Shown here: piece after piece, positions 8,752 to 17,492 of the stretch | Layout of the letters: each line of letters opens with the position of its first letter | How positions within the stretch are numbered: position 1 is the stretch's first letter | Assembly: GCA_045611845.1 (NCBI GenBank) | Contig: JAZKXZ010000015.1 | Location: 1 to 64,000, forward strand | DNA length: 64,000 nucleotides | DNA from: Enterocola sp045611845 | Lineage (GTDB): Bacteria > Bacteroidota > Bacteroidia > Bacteroidales > Paludibacteraceae | Reading direction: 5' to 3' | Translations under genes and position numbers: made by a program | Notes under the pieces: generated by a model | The model's input: only the letters and a program-made list of their open reading frames with translations | Told to the model about the DNA's origin: nothing | Databases searched by the model: none

Positions 8752-9822
8752 ATGAATATAGCAGCACTAGTATCTGGAGGAGTGGATAGCTCTGTGGTAG
8801 TACACCAACTGAAAGAAATGGGGTACGACCCAACAATTTTCTACATACGCATTGGTATGGAAGATGAAAATGGCTATATGGGTTGCACAGCAGAAGAGGA
8901 TATTGAAATTACTTCATTTGTGGCTAAAAAATATGGCTTAAAAATGGAGACTGTTTCACTCCAAAAAGAATACTGGGACAATGTGGTAGAATATGTTATA
9001 CGTACCGTTAGAAATGGACTTACTCCAAACCCTGACGTTATGTGCAACCGTCTTATCAAATTTGGTAGTTTTATTGATAAATATGGCTACGAATTTGATA
9101 AAATTGCCACTGGTCACTATGCTAGAACATATTTTGAAAATGCTAAACACTATCTAGGCACTGCACTAGACCCAGTGAAAGACCAAACAGACTTTCTTGC
9201 ACAGATTACATACTCACAAGTGTCTCGTTTGATGTTCCCAATTGGACATTTAATGAAATCTCAAGTGCGCGACATAGCGGTATCTCAAAACCTTCCTAGT
9301 GCATCACGCAAAGATAGTCAAGGTATCTGCTTTTTGGGAAAAATCAATTATAATGATTTCATAAAGAGATATTTAGGCGAAAAAGAAGGTAAAATCATAG
9401 AAAAAGAAACAGGCAAGATTCTTGGCACTCACAAAGGATTTTGGTTCCACACCATTGGTCAACGCAAAGGTCTTGGACTTGGTGGCGGTCCTTGGTATGT
9501 AGTGGCAAAAAACTCTGAGGAAAATATTGTATATGTGTCTCAAGGTTATGATGTAGAAACTCAATATGGAAAAACTGTTCCACTAGACGATTTCAACTTC
9601 ATTACAGAAAATCCTTGGGGCGATTTCACAGACCCAGTAGATATTACATTCAAGATACGTCACACTCCGGAGTTCACAAAAGGTAAACTTTTCAACGAAG
9701 GCAATGGTTCTTACAGAATAGAATCCGAAGACAAAATCCAAGGCATTGCCCCTGGTCAATACGGCGTCATCTACGACGTAGACCACCGAATTTGCTACGG
9801 TAGTGGCGTGATAAGACTATAA
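8752..9822 (+). CDS. mnmA: tRNA 2-thiouridine synthase MnmA
   Basis: A 356-residue enzyme that thiolates U34 of the wobble position in Lys, Glu and Gln tRNAs. The PP-loop SGGVDSS is at residue 8, and both catalytic cysteines are visible, one in NPDVMCNR (near 98) and one in DSQGICFLG (near 190). It starts 13 bases after dnaJ, so it is probably the last gene of the grpE-dnaJ run, and a strong terminator follows. Confidence 0.95.
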   Translation: MNIAALVSGGVDSSVVVHQLKEMGYDPTIFYIRIGMEDENGYMGCTAEEDIEITSFVAKKYGLKMETVSLQKEYWDNVVEYVIRTVRNGLTPNPDVMCNRLIKFGSFIDKYGYEFDKIATGHYARTYFENAKHYLGTALDPVKDQTDFLAQITYSQVSRLMFPIGHLMKSQVRDIAVSQNLPSASRKDSQGICFLGKINYNDFIKRYLGEKEGKIIEKETGKILGTHKGFWFHTIGQRKGLGLGGGPWYVVAKNSEENIVYVSQGYDVETQYGKTVPLDDFNFITENPWGDFTDPVDITFKIRHTPEFTKGKLFNEGNGSYRIESEDKIQGIAPGQYGVIYDVDHRICYGSGVIRL

Positions 9823-9826
9823 AGCA

Positions 9827-9859
9827 CAAAAAAAACTGACCAAACGGTCAGTTTTTTTG
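9827..9859. terminator. Bidirectional terminator after mnmA
   Basis: The stem AAAACTGACC / GGTCAGTTTT with loop AAAC, followed by a T tract, lies between convergent mnmA and the oxidoreductase gamma subunit. Confidence 0.88.
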
Positions 9860-9875
9860 TTTATAATCACATATC

Positions 9876-10418
9876 TTATTTCTTTGTAATAATCTCCATA
9901 CCTTTCTTGATAGCCTCCTCATTTTGAGGTAGAAGGTGGTGGTGACGAGCAGGAAGTGATTTTTTAAGACCTAGCATAACGTATTCAAGTTCTACGATAG
10001 GGCAAATTTTTAAAAGACCACCTAAGATAATCATGTTGAATGATTTTGCTGCTCCCATTGCAAGTGCAGTATCCATAGCTTCTGTGCTGTAGATGTTGAT
10101 GTCTGTGCGAGTAGGAGGAGTGGTGATGCCGTATGGATCGTAAATTAAGTTACCACCAGGTTTTACTTTAGATTCAAATTTGTCTAAAGATTGTTGGTTA
10201 AGGATGATAGCTGTGTCGTATGTGTTAAGAATAGGTGAAGAGATTTTTTCGTCACTTATAATAACAGTTACGTTAGCAGTACCACCACGTTGTTCTGGAC
10301 CATATGCAGGAAGCCAACTTACTTCTTTGTCTTGCATTAGTCCTGAGTAAGCTAAAATCTTACCCATAGATAGGACACCTTGTCCACCGAAACCGGCTAT
10401 TATTATTTCTTGTTTCAT
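9876..10418 (-). CDS. 2-oxoacid:ferredoxin oxidoreductase, gamma subunit
   Basis: A 180-residue protein of the KorC/VorC/PorC gamma family, with the opening EIIIAGFGGQGVLSMGKILAYSG and the conserved PAYGPEQRGGTANVTV near residue 37. It is the last gene of a four-gene operon (ferredoxin, alpha, beta, gamma) for CoA- and ferredoxin-dependent oxidative decarboxylation of a 2-oxoacid. Sequence alone does not decide between 2-oxoglutarate and branched-chain 2-oxoacids. Confidence 0.88.
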   Translation of the reverse strand: MKQEIIIAGFGGQGVLSMGKILAYSGLMQDKEVSWLPAYGPEQRGGTANVTVIISDEKISSPILNTYDTAIILNQQSLDKFESKVKPGGNLIYDPYGITTPPTRTDINIYSTEAMDTALAMGAAKSFNMIILGGLLKICPIVELEYVMLGLKKSLPARHHHLLPQNEEAIKKGMEIITKK

Positions 10419-10429
10419 AATTGTCTAAA

Positions 10430-11197
10430 TTATTCGTTTTTCAAATCACCTATAGGATATTCTTTAAACATGTTTTCTACCATCCAGTCGTTTGCTGCTG
10501 CTGGAGACATTTTCCAACCAGAGTTACAGGTAGAAACGATTTCTACGAAAGAAGCACCTTTTTTCTCTGGGCAAAGTGCATTTTCAAATGCTTTGCGGAT
10601 AGCTGCTTTTGCTTTACGCACAGCTGCTGCATTGTGAACACTTTGACGTGTCACGTAACGAGCACCTCTAAGTTGAGCTAAAAGGTTTGTAATAGGTAAG
10701 TTATAACCATTTAATTGGAAATCACGACCGTAAGGGCAAGTAGCAGTTTTCATACCTTCTAGGGTAGTAGGAGCCATTTGACCACCTGTCATACCATAAA
10801 TAGCGTTGTTGATGAAAATCATAGCTAAGTTGTCACCACGGTTTACTGCGTGAATTGTTTCTGCAGTACCGATAGCAGCTAAGTCGCCGTCACCTTGGTA
10901 AGTGAACACCAATTTATTAGGAACTAGACGTTTGATAGCTGTAGCAATAGCAGGAGCACGACCGTGAGCAGCTTCTTGCCAGTCGATATCAATATAATTA
11001 TAAGCGAAAACGGCACAACCTACAGGAGAAACACCGATAGTGTTTTCTGTTAGTCCCATTTCTTCGATAACTTCTGCAATAAGTTTATGTACTACACCGT
11101 GACTACAACCAGGACAATAGTGCATGGTATTGTCATTTAGAAGTTTTGGTTTGCTATAAACCAAATTTTCTGGTTTGATTATATCTTGTTTTGTCAT
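10430..11197 (-). CDS. 2-oxoacid:ferredoxin oxidoreductase, beta (TPP) subunit
   Basis: A 255-residue thiamine-diphosphate subunit. MHYCPGCSHG near residue 27 carries the cluster-associated cysteines typical of the beta subunit, and the TPP motif runs from GDGDLAAIG (near 101) to NNAIYGMTGGQ (near 130). In this family it carries the active site that decarboxylates the 2-oxoacid and hands electrons to ferredoxin. It lies 6 bases after the alpha gene and 11 before gamma. Confidence 0.9.
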   Translation of the reverse strand: MTKQDIIKPENLVYSKPKLLNDNTMHYCPGCSHGVVHKLIAEVIEEMGLTENTIGVSPVGCAVFAYNYIDIDWQEAAHGRAPAIATAIKRLVPNKLVFTYQGDGDLAAIGTAETIHAVNRGDNLAMIFINNAIYGMTGGQMAPTTLEGMKTATCPYGRDFQLNGYNLPITNLLAQLRGARYVTRQSVHNAAAVRKAKAAIRKAFENALCPEKKGASFVEIVSTCNSGWKMSPAAANDWMVENMFKEYPIGDLKNE

Positions 11198-11203
11198 GAC
11201 TGT

Positions 11204-12286
11204 TTATTTTATAATTTTACTTTTAAGAGCATCAACTACTTCTTCTGGAGTAGGAACGATGCCACCCATACGACCAAAGTGTTCTACTTTAGCTTTACCT
11301 TCAACTGCTAAACGAATGTCTTCTATCATTTGACCAGCGTTGTACTCTACAGAAAGAATACCTTTAACGTGAGATAGAGATTCTTGAATACGTTTAGTAG
11401 GGAATGGGAATAAAGTGATAGGACGTAGAAGACCTACTTTAATACCTTGTTCACGAGCTATTTCTACTGCTTTTTGGCAAATACGAGCAGCAGAACCAAA
11501 TGCTACGAATAGATATTCAGCATCTGATGTTTCGATTTCTTCGAAACGTACTTCGTTTTCTTCAATCTTAGCATATTTTTCTTGAAGCGCAATGTTTCTG
11601 CGTTCCATTGGCTCTGGTTGAAGCTCTAGTGAGGTAATCACGTTGCGAGCACGGTCTGCTGTTTTACCAAGAGAAGCCCAAGGACATTCTTTACGAATTT
11701 CTTCTTCTGTTCTACGTGGTTGGAATGGAGGAAGAACTACTTTCTCCATCATTTGACCAATAAGACCGTCTGCAAGAATTACAGTAAGGATATTGTATTT
11801 AAATGCTAGTTCAAAACCTAGTGGCACGAAATCTGCCATTTCTTGAACACTGCTTGGTGCAAGTGTGATTTGACGATAGTCGCCGTGACCACCACCTTTA
11901 ACAGTTTGGAAATAGTCTGCTTGTGAAGGTTGGATAGTACCAAGACCAGGACCACCACGCATTACGTTTACTACTAACGCAGGAATATCTGCACCTGCTA
12001 TATAAGAAACACCTTCTTGCATAAGGCTGAAACCAGGACTAGAGGTAGAAGTCATAACTTTTTTACCTAGACCAGCACCAGCATAAACCATGTTAATAGA
12101 AGCTGTTTCACTCTCTGCTTGAAGCACCACCATACCAGTAGTTTCCCAAGGTTTAAGCGCCATTAAAGTTTCCATTACTTCAGATTGTGGAGTAATAGGA
12201 TAACCGAAATAACCATCGCATCCACAACGTATAGCCGCTTCTGCTAGGGCTTCGTTGCCTTTCATTAATCTTACTTCTTCATTCAT
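11204..12286 (-). CDS. 2-oxoacid:ferredoxin oxidoreductase, alpha subunit
   Basis: A 360-residue alpha subunit resembling VorB/KorA. The pyrimidine-binding domain carries GYFGYPITPQSEVMETL near residue 27 and TSTSSPGFSLMQEG near 80; a transketolase C-terminal-like domain follows (about 245-350). Proteins of this exact gene order in Bacteroidota are often named 3-methyl-2-oxobutanoate dehydrogenase VorB, but 2-oxoglutarate is also a common substrate. It starts 2 bases after the ferredoxin gene. Confidence 0.88.
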   Translation of the reverse strand: MNEEVRLMKGNEALAEAAIRCGCDGYFGYPITPQSEVMETLMALKPWETTGMVVLQAESETASINMVYAGAGLGKKVMTSTSSPGFSLMQEGVSYIAGADIPALVVNVMRGGPGLGTIQPSQADYFQTVKGGGHGDYRQITLAPSSVQEMADFVPLGFELAFKYNILTVILADGLIGQMMEKVVLPPFQPRRTEEEIRKECPWASLGKTADRARNVITSLELQPEPMERRNIALQEKYAKIEENEVRFEEIETSDAEYLFVAFGSAARICQKAVEIAREQGIKVGLLRPITLFPFPTKRIQESLSHVKGILSVEYNAGQMIEDIRLAVEGKAKVEHFGRMGGIVPTPEEVVDALKSKIIK

Positions 12287-12288
12287 AA

Positions 12289-12516
12289 TTATGCGAGTTT
12301 TACTTTATAAACTGAAATACAGCCATCTGGGCAAACAATACCACAGCTAGCACAACCGATGCAGGCATCTTCGTTAGCCATCTCAGCATAACGATAGCCT
12401 TTTGAATTCACTTGCTTAGACATAGCTAATACATTCAAAGGGCAAGCTACAACACATAGCTCACAACCTTTACAACGCTCTGTATTAACTACTACAGCAC
12501 CTTTAATTTTTGCCAT
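12289..12516 (-). CDS. 2x[4Fe-4S] ferredoxin subunit of the 2-oxoacid oxidoreductase
   Basis: A 75-residue dicluster ferredoxin with two CxxCxxCxxxCP motifs (CKGCELCVVACP near residue 14 and CIGCASCGIVCP near 52). As first gene of the operon it is the delta subunit that carries electrons away from the TPP site to the soluble ferredoxin pool. The family is oxygen-labile, which fits an anaerobe. Confidence 0.92.
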   Translation of the reverse strand: MAKIKGAVVVNTERCKGCELCVVACPLNVLAMSKQVNSKGYRYAEMANEDACIGCASCGIVCPDGCISVYKVKLA

Positions 12517-12542
12517 AATTTAAGTTTTTTTAAATTGAATTG

Positions 12543-12550
12543 CAAAGTTA
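12543..12550 (-). promoter_or_regulatory. -7 box TAACTTTG for the 2-oxoacid oxidoreductase operon
   Basis: Reads TAACTTTG on the reverse strand, 27 bases before the ferredoxin ATG. It matches the TAnnTTTG box seen before many genes here. Confidence 0.6.
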
Positions 12551-12604
12551 CTACTTTTTAATTAAATAATGTGTATAAACGTAACCTTTTTTAAGGAATA
12601 AATA

Positions 12605-12645
12605 CAAAAAATCTAAGATTTATGTCTCAAAATCTTAGATTTTAT
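12605..12645 (-). terminator. Terminator after the aminotransferase gene
   Basis: The stem AAAATCTAAGATTT / AAATCTTAGATTTT is followed by a T tract on the reverse strand. It separates the aminotransferase gene from the ferredoxin operon promoter. Confidence 0.75.
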
Positions 12646-12710
12646 AAGTTTTAGTATGTATTTAGTAATAAAATTGTAACAAAAATCGGTATAAAAATTT
12701 TAAATTACAA

Positions 12711-14021
12711 TTATTTAGCAGCTAACTTTTCTGCGTGAAACGCTTTAAGTCTTTCTTCTATTTCACCATACATTTTAGGGTCAACAAAAGAAGTGCAAAT
12801 ACGTAAACCTTGTTGTTTACTACCTGTGGTGTCTAGTGCAATGGCAGAAATACCGTAGAATAGAAGTTCATACATTAGTTCTACACCTGTCATTCCTGGA
12901 TAACCCACAGTGAAGTAGAAACCGTCTGCAATTTCTTCGTCAAGGTCTTTGTCGTACACAATATGGAAGCCATTTTCAAGGAAATATTTCTTAAGTACAG
13001 CTGCTTTTTCACCATAAATTTTTACGCTATCTAGGAAGTTAAACTCGCCATCGTTAGCAGCTTTAAGCATTGCTGCCATAGCGTATTGAGTAGAGTGGGT
13101 AACACCTGCTGAAAGACAATATAACACACGACTAATAAGCACATTACCAAATTCATCTACACCATAGCGAGCTTTTAAACCAGCATATTTTCTTCTGTAA
13201 ATGCCGTTAGACATAGCAATAATACCAATACGTTGACCAGCATAACTAAATGCTTTAGAACCAGAAATCATAAGCAGATAATTGTCTGTATAGCGAGCCA
13301 CAGTAGGTTGGTATGGAGCCTCAAATGGATGGCTAAGGTCTTTGCGGAAGTCCATTGCAAAATATGCAAGGTCTTCTATAACTATAGCATCATATTTTGT
13401 TGCTGCAGAGCCAATTATCTCAAGTTCTTGTTCTGTTAAACAAACCCAAGATGGATTGTTTGGATTTGAATATATAATAGCGCAAATATTACCTTTTTCT
13501 AGGTAACTTTCTAGTTTTGCTTGTAGTTTTTCGCCACGATAATCGTATACGTCGAAGCTTTCAGATTTGTAGCCTAATACTTGAAGTTGCATTTTTTGCA
13601 CAGGGAAACCTGGGTCGATGAAAAGCACTGTGTCTTTTTTAGGATCGCACTGACCACAAACTGTGAATGCTGCAAATACGCCATTCATAGAACCTACAGC
13701 AGGCACACAACACTCTGGAGCCACATCTACACCGATAAATGCTTTGATAAAACGTGAAGACTCTTCTTTAAGTTCTTTTTCGCCTTCTAGAGTAGGGTAA
13801 ACAGACGCTACACCACGTTTAAGCGCTTCTATTTCGGCATTTACACCTATTTCTGAAGCAGGAACACCTGGTACACCCATCTCCATACGAGCCACTTTCA
13901 TGCCGGTTTCAGCTTCAATTTTTTTGCCAATACCTACAATTTCTCTAATAGTAGCTTTGCTAAAATCTGGTAGATTGAAACTATCTATGATTCCTTTTAT
14001 AACTTCTTTATTTGCAGTCAT
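12711..14021 (-). CDS. PLP-dependent aminotransferase, class I/II
   Basis: A 436-residue fold-type I aminotransferase. The PLP lysine sits in SGSKAFSYAGQRIG (near residue 257), the cofactor Asn in YSNPNNPSW (near 190), and the substrate-carboxylate Arg probably in GLRICTSF (near 408). The substrate is not evident. It lies alone between a terminator and a divergent universal stress gene. Neighbouring 2-oxoacid oxidoreductase genes suggest, but do not show, a link to amino-acid fermentation in which the aminotransferase supplies the 2-oxoacid. Confidence 0.85.
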   Translation of the reverse strand: MTANKEVIKGIIDSFNLPDFSKATIREIVGIGKKIEAETGMKVARMEMGVPGVPASEIGVNAEIEALKRGVASVYPTLEGEKELKEESSRFIKAFIGVDVAPECCVPAVGSMNGVFAAFTVCGQCDPKKDTVLFIDPGFPVQKMQLQVLGYKSESFDVYDYRGEKLQAKLESYLEKGNICAIIYSNPNNPSWVCLTEQELEIIGSAATKYDAIVIEDLAYFAMDFRKDLSHPFEAPYQPTVARYTDNYLLMISGSKAFSYAGQRIGIIAMSNGIYRRKYAGLKARYGVDEFGNVLISRVLYCLSAGVTHSTQYAMAAMLKAANDGEFNFLDSVKIYGEKAAVLKKYFLENGFHIVYDKDLDEEIADGFYFTVGYPGMTGVELMYELLFYGISAIALDTTGSKQQGLRICTSFVDPKMYGEIEERLKAFHAEKLAAK

Positions 14022-14066
14022 AATTTTACGTATTTTTTATTTTGGAGCACAAAGATAGTAAAAAAG

Positions 14067-14096
14067 TTAGGAGTTAGGAGTGAGGAGTGAGGAGTT
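14067..14096 (+). repeat. TTAGGAG heptamer array
   Basis: Four units alternating TTAGGAG and TGAGGAG lie between the divergent aminotransferase and universal stress genes. Confidence 0.8.
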
Positions 14097-14165
14097 TTCT
14101 GTTATTAAATTTTGTATTATCTTGAAATTACTGTAATTTTGTGAAATTCATACAAAATAAATTAT

Positions 14166-15038
14166 ATGAAATCTGATTTTGGAAATATAATAATCCCATT
14201 TGATATGTCTGAAACTGCATTTAAAGCAGTAAAAGTGGGGTTTAACCTTGCACATAAGATAGGTAAGGAGATTGTTTTTCTTCATGTTCTGAAAGAAAAT
14301 CAAAGTGAATTTGATCCTGAGAAAATCAAAGCCACTATTGAACAACTGAATCCTGTTCCTAACAAGGTTTCATACAGAATCGTTGTTAAAAAAGGTGTTC
14401 CAGAAACAAAAATTGCCCAATATGCAGAAAAACAACAGGCGTTTCTTATAGTAATGTGTACAAGAACAAACGAAAAGAAAATTCAAGACCTTATTGGTAG
14501 TGTTACTTCTGAGGTAATGAGAATTACAGAAATACCTGTTCTTGCTATACCAGAATCTTTTGCGAGTGATGATGTTACTTCATTAACTAAAATTGCTTAT
14601 GCTTCTAGTTTAAAATCAGCTCACGATTTGGAGCATATAGACCTATTGTCAACTATTTTTCCTATTGATAATAAGTCACTTGAAATAATTCACAGCGTGA
14701 AACCTACAGATAATATTTCAGCAGATGGAGCGTATGTGAACAAACTTATAGAAGCATATCCTTCTGTAAATATTTCATCAAAAGCACTTGTTTACGACAA
14801 TCAATCTAGTGCAAGTACTGCTATTACAGAGTATATTACCAATAGTGAAGCAGAACTTATTGTAATTAAAAAACACCACAGAAGAGCGCTTCTACCACTT
14901 CTTTCTACTCAATTTGCACTTAAAGTGATGTTCCGTACAGAAAGAGAAGAGAAAAATATTCCAATTATTCAGCTTCCTGTAGAGGCTACTTCAGAAGTGA
15001 AGAATAATAAATTCTCATTTACTAAACTATTCAAATAG
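14166..15038 (+). CDS. Tandem universal stress protein
   Basis: A 290-residue protein with two UspA-like domains. The first (residues 5-140) shows the typical opening IIIPFDMSETAFKAV and the strand-turn LIVMCTRTNEKKIQDLIGSVTSEVMR; the second (150-280) is more divergent and ends PIIQLP. Such proteins bind nucleotides or ligands and are induced in stress, but no specific role is visible. The ATP-binding G-2x-G-9x-G(S/T) pattern is only partly kept (IGSVTS). A TAATTTTG box lies about 30 bases upstream. Confidence 0.8.
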   Translation: MKSDFGNIIIPFDMSETAFKAVKVGFNLAHKIGKEIVFLHVLKENQSEFDPEKIKATIEQLNPVPNKVSYRIVVKKGVPETKIAQYAEKQQAFLIVMCTRTNEKKIQDLIGSVTSEVMRITEIPVLAIPESFASDDVTSLTKIAYASSLKSAHDLEHIDLLSTIFPIDNKSLEIIHSVKPTDNISADGAYVNKLIEAYPSVNISSKALVYDNQSSASTAITEYITNSEAELIVIKKHHRRALLPLLSTQFALKVMFRTEREEKNIPIIQLPVEATSEVKNNKFSFTKLFK

Positions 15039-15081
15039 AGTAGGTTAAACTATTATAAGACAAAATCTAAACGAATATATT

Positions 15082-15549
15082 ATGAAAAAGATTAAAAATC
15101 CTTGGATTGGAATTGAAGGTTATAATTGTATTGGTTGCTGCCCAGACAATGAAATAGGGCTTAAAATGGAATTTTATGAAGATGGGGAAGACATTGTTAG
15201 TTTTTGGGAGCCATCAGACAATTATCAAAGCTGGATAAACACACTTCACGGTGGCATACAGTCGCTTATTATCGACGAAATTTGTGGTTGGGTACTATTT
15301 AGAAAACTACAATGTAGTGGCGTAACTTCACGTCTTGAGGTGAAATACCTAAAACCAGTAAACATTAAAGAAAACACTCTTACAATACGTGCTCGACTTG
15401 TAAAACACGTAAGAAACATTGCATATTTAGAGGCTGAAATCTACAATAAAGCAGGTGAACTTTGCTGCAAAGGTACAACAGTATATTTCTGCGCAACCAA
15501 AGAAAAAACCTTAGAATCAGGCCTTAAAGAGTGCGTTTTAGAAGAATAA
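15082..15549 (+). CDS. PaaI-type hotdog thioesterase
   Basis: A 155-residue single hotdog domain with the catalytic-helix motif TLHGGIQSLIIDEICGW near residue 53, typical of PaaI-like acyl-CoA thioesterases. A Cys-rich start (NCIGCCPDNEIG) is common in the Bacteroidota members. It is followed 42 bases later by a YbgC-like thioesterase on the same strand; the acyl substrate is unknown. Confidence 0.82.
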   Translation: MKKIKNPWIGIEGYNCIGCCPDNEIGLKMEFYEDGEDIVSFWEPSDNYQSWINTLHGGIQSLIIDEICGWVLFRKLQCSGVTSRLEVKYLKPVNIKENTLTIRARLVKHVRNIAYLEAEIYNKAGELCCKGTTVYFCATKEKTLESGLKECVLEE

Positions 15550-15591
15550 TAAAATTTTAATACGCTTATTTTAAGCAATTTACAAGATATT

Positions 15592-16005
15592 ATGGAATAC
15601 AAACATAGTGTGCCTGTGCAGCTAAGATTTAACGATGCAGACGCTTTAGGACACGTAAATAATTCAGTATATTTTAGTTTTTACGATTTAGGTAAGACCG
15701 AATATTTCAAAACAATAAACGGCGGAGAAATTCCAAAAGAAATTGATATAGTAGTGGCACATGCAGAAGTAGATTTTATTATGCCTGTGTTCTTAACAGA
15801 TGAAATTGCGGTGCAAACTACAGTGAGAGATATTGGTAATAAGAGTTTTGAATTGATGCAACGCATCATAGATACCAAACATAATGTAGTGAAATGTCGT
15901 TGCAAAACTATTATGGTAGGTTTCGATTTCAAAAACAACTGCTCAATTCCAATTTCACAAAAATGGCGTGATGCTATTTCAGCATACGAAGGAGTGCAGT
16001 TTTGA
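15592..16005 (+). CDS. YbgC/4HBT-type acyl-CoA thioesterase
   Basis: A 137-residue hotdog protein of the 4-hydroxybenzoyl-CoA thioesterase family. RFNDADALGHVNNSVYFSFY near residue 9 contains the catalytic aspartate and the HVNN signature. It follows the PaaI-like gene and ends at a hairpin terminator, so the two thioesterases probably form a small operon. Substrate unknown. Confidence 0.85.
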   Translation: MEYKHSVPVQLRFNDADALGHVNNSVYFSFYDLGKTEYFKTINGGEIPKEIDIVVAHAEVDFIMPVFLTDEIAVQTTVRDIGNKSFELMQRIIDTKHNVVKCRCKTIMVGFDFKNNCSIPISQKWRDAISAYEGVQF

Positions 16006-16052
16006 CCACTCATTTCAAACCATACGTAGTAAGTTTACAAACATTATATAAT

Positions 16053-16090
16053 AAGGTGTAAGAATTAAATTTCTTGCACCTTAATTTTAT
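16053..16090 (+). terminator. Terminator after the thioesterase pair
   Basis: The stem AAGGTGTAAGAA / TTCTTGCACCTT is followed by a T-rich tract. Confidence 0.7.
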
Positions 16091-16184
16091 AGGGTATGGC
16101 TTAATATTTTCTACTTTACATAATATTAATTATAGGACAATAGAGCTTAAATTAAATTCTTTTTGATATCTCATTAATTTTATA

Positions 16185-16192
16185 TAAATTTG
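16185..16192 (+). promoter_or_regulatory. -7 box TAAATTTG with TTG 19 bases upstream
   Basis: TTG at 16163-16165, 19 bases, then TAAATTTG. This is a consensus Bacteroidota promoter 24 bases before the ATG of the frameshifted lipoprotein gene, so the gene is likely still transcribed. Confidence 0.7.
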
Positions 16193-16215
16193 TAGTATAA
16201 ATAAGCACATATACA

Positions 16216-16661
16216 ATGAAAAAAAATTATTCATATTTCTTTTATTGCCATTTATTTTATCATCATGTGGAACTGGTAAAATAATGATGGCAGATGGTAT
16301 TACTAGTTTATCAGATTATGAATATGTTGTTTTTGGTGATGAATCAAATGGAAGTGCAGCATTAGATGAATTATTATTTACTGTGCATCAAGAAATCTCT
16401 AATACAAGATTAAAACCAGTTTCAAAATATGAAGCAATAGATTTAATTTTATTAGACAAGAAGATTTTAACACCAAGGATAAATATTACGTCACAATATT
16501 GGGATGGCGGTCAAACTTATATTACAGTAAGTTTCTACGATTATGATTCTGGTATGTTGTTAGCAATGGTCAAAAGCACAGGTATAGGATTATTTGTAGA
16601 ACACGATCAATCAATTGCTCTTGATGAAATTATCAAGAAATTACATGAATTATTAGATTAA
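16216..16661 (+). pseudogene. Small lipoprotein interrupted in a poly-A tract (frameshift or phase variation)
   Basis: The ATG at 16216 is followed by eight As (16219-16226). Read as is, translation stops after about 22 codons. With nine As the start becomes MKKKLFIFLLLPFILSSC, a perfect lipoprotein signal, joined in frame to the intact body of about 130 residues (no stops to 16661). The body is mixed alpha/beta (SDYEYVVFGDE, ALDEIIKKLHELL); I do not recognise the family. The promoter upstream is consensus and the body is open, so this may be a phase-variable gene, a recent mutation or a base-calling error in the homopolymer. The Smr gene starts 6 bases after its stop. Confidence 0.75.
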
Positions 16662-16667
16662 AAATAG

Positions 16668-17189
16668 ATGGAAATTGGTGCTAAGGTTTCTCTGTTAGAT
16701 GATAACTACCAGGCATACGTCTTGGAGTTACTTGATGGTGGCATGTTACGTATAGAACTGGACGACGACTTCGGTACACAAACTACAATACACCAGTCTA
16801 AAGTGGTAATTTATAACTCTTTATCCGACTATAAACCTCATAAAATTAAGCAAAAAGACTCTAAAACAGCTCAGACAAAATCTGCCAAAGCATCGCAACA
16901 AACACTAAGCAAAGCAACCTTAGAGGTTGATTTACATATAGAAAAGCTAGTAAACAACCCATCTGGCGCAGAAAATATTTTAGAAATTCAACTTAGACAT
17001 GTGTCTCAAGTGCTTTTTGAAAACAGAAATAAACGTGGCCTTAAAATTGTTTTGATTCACGGAAACGGCAAAGGAATCCTTAAAAAAGAGATACTTAAAT
17101 TTTTAAAACGTCACTATCCTACCTTCAAAATCTCTGATGCAAGTATGTCTAAATACGGCACTGGAGCTATAAATCTGCTAATTAATTAG
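16668..17189 (+). CDS. Small Smr-domain protein (DUF2027-like N-terminus)
   Basis: A 173-residue protein. Residues 1-50 form a small beta domain (IGAKVSLLDDNYQAYVLELL) as in Bacteroidota DUF2027/Smr proteins; a Lys/Gln/Ser linker follows, and the C-terminal Smr domain (about 90-173) shows LDLH-like EVDLHIEKL, the HGNGKGILKKEI loop and YGTGAINLLI. Smr domains act as nucleases or nucleic-acid binding domains, for example at collided ribosomes. It is roughly half the usual length because the middle part of the family is missing. Its stop codon TAG is part of a TTAGGAG heptamer. Confidence 0.8.
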   Translation: MEIGAKVSLLDDNYQAYVLELLDGGMLRIELDDDFGTQTTIHQSKVVIYNSLSDYKPHKIKQKDSKTAQTKSAKASQQTLSKATLEVDLHIEKLVNNPSGAENILEIQLRHVSQVLFENRNKRGLKIVLIHGNGKGILKKEILKFLKRHYPTFKISDASMSKYGTGAINLLIN

Positions 17190-17249
17190 GAGTGTTTATT
17201 TAAAATAATAAATCATAACTCCTCACTCCTAACTCCTCACTCCTAACTT
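17184..17249. repeat. TTAGGAG heptamers after the Smr gene
   Basis: One TTAGGAG unit contains the Smr stop codon; an array in the opposite orientation (CTCCTAA and CTCCTCA units) follows at 17217-17249. The rest of the 300-base gap to nrdJ is AT-rich (over 80 percent by eye) and shows no riboswitch-like conservation. Confidence 0.75.
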
Positions 17250-17492
17250 GTTTAAATATTTATTTTGGAAAACTTTTTATACCTTCCAAAATTTTATCTC
17301 CTTATTTATCAAGCAATTAAAAAATATTTTAGAAATTTTAACAATTCTATTAACAGCATTGTTAATAATTTTGTAGAAAATTTTGTGTTAAAAATTTTGT
17401 TTAGTAATAAATAAAATAGTAATATTGCATCTGCTTTTCGAAACGAAAAAAATAAACAATATATAAAACAAATACTTAAAAAATTAAATCTC

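Noticed and set aside
17190..17492. Cobalamin riboswitch upstream of nrdJ
   Set aside because: Expected for a B12-dependent enzyme, but no B12-box-like or hairpin-rich GC segment is present; the gap is AT-rich with heptamer repeats only.
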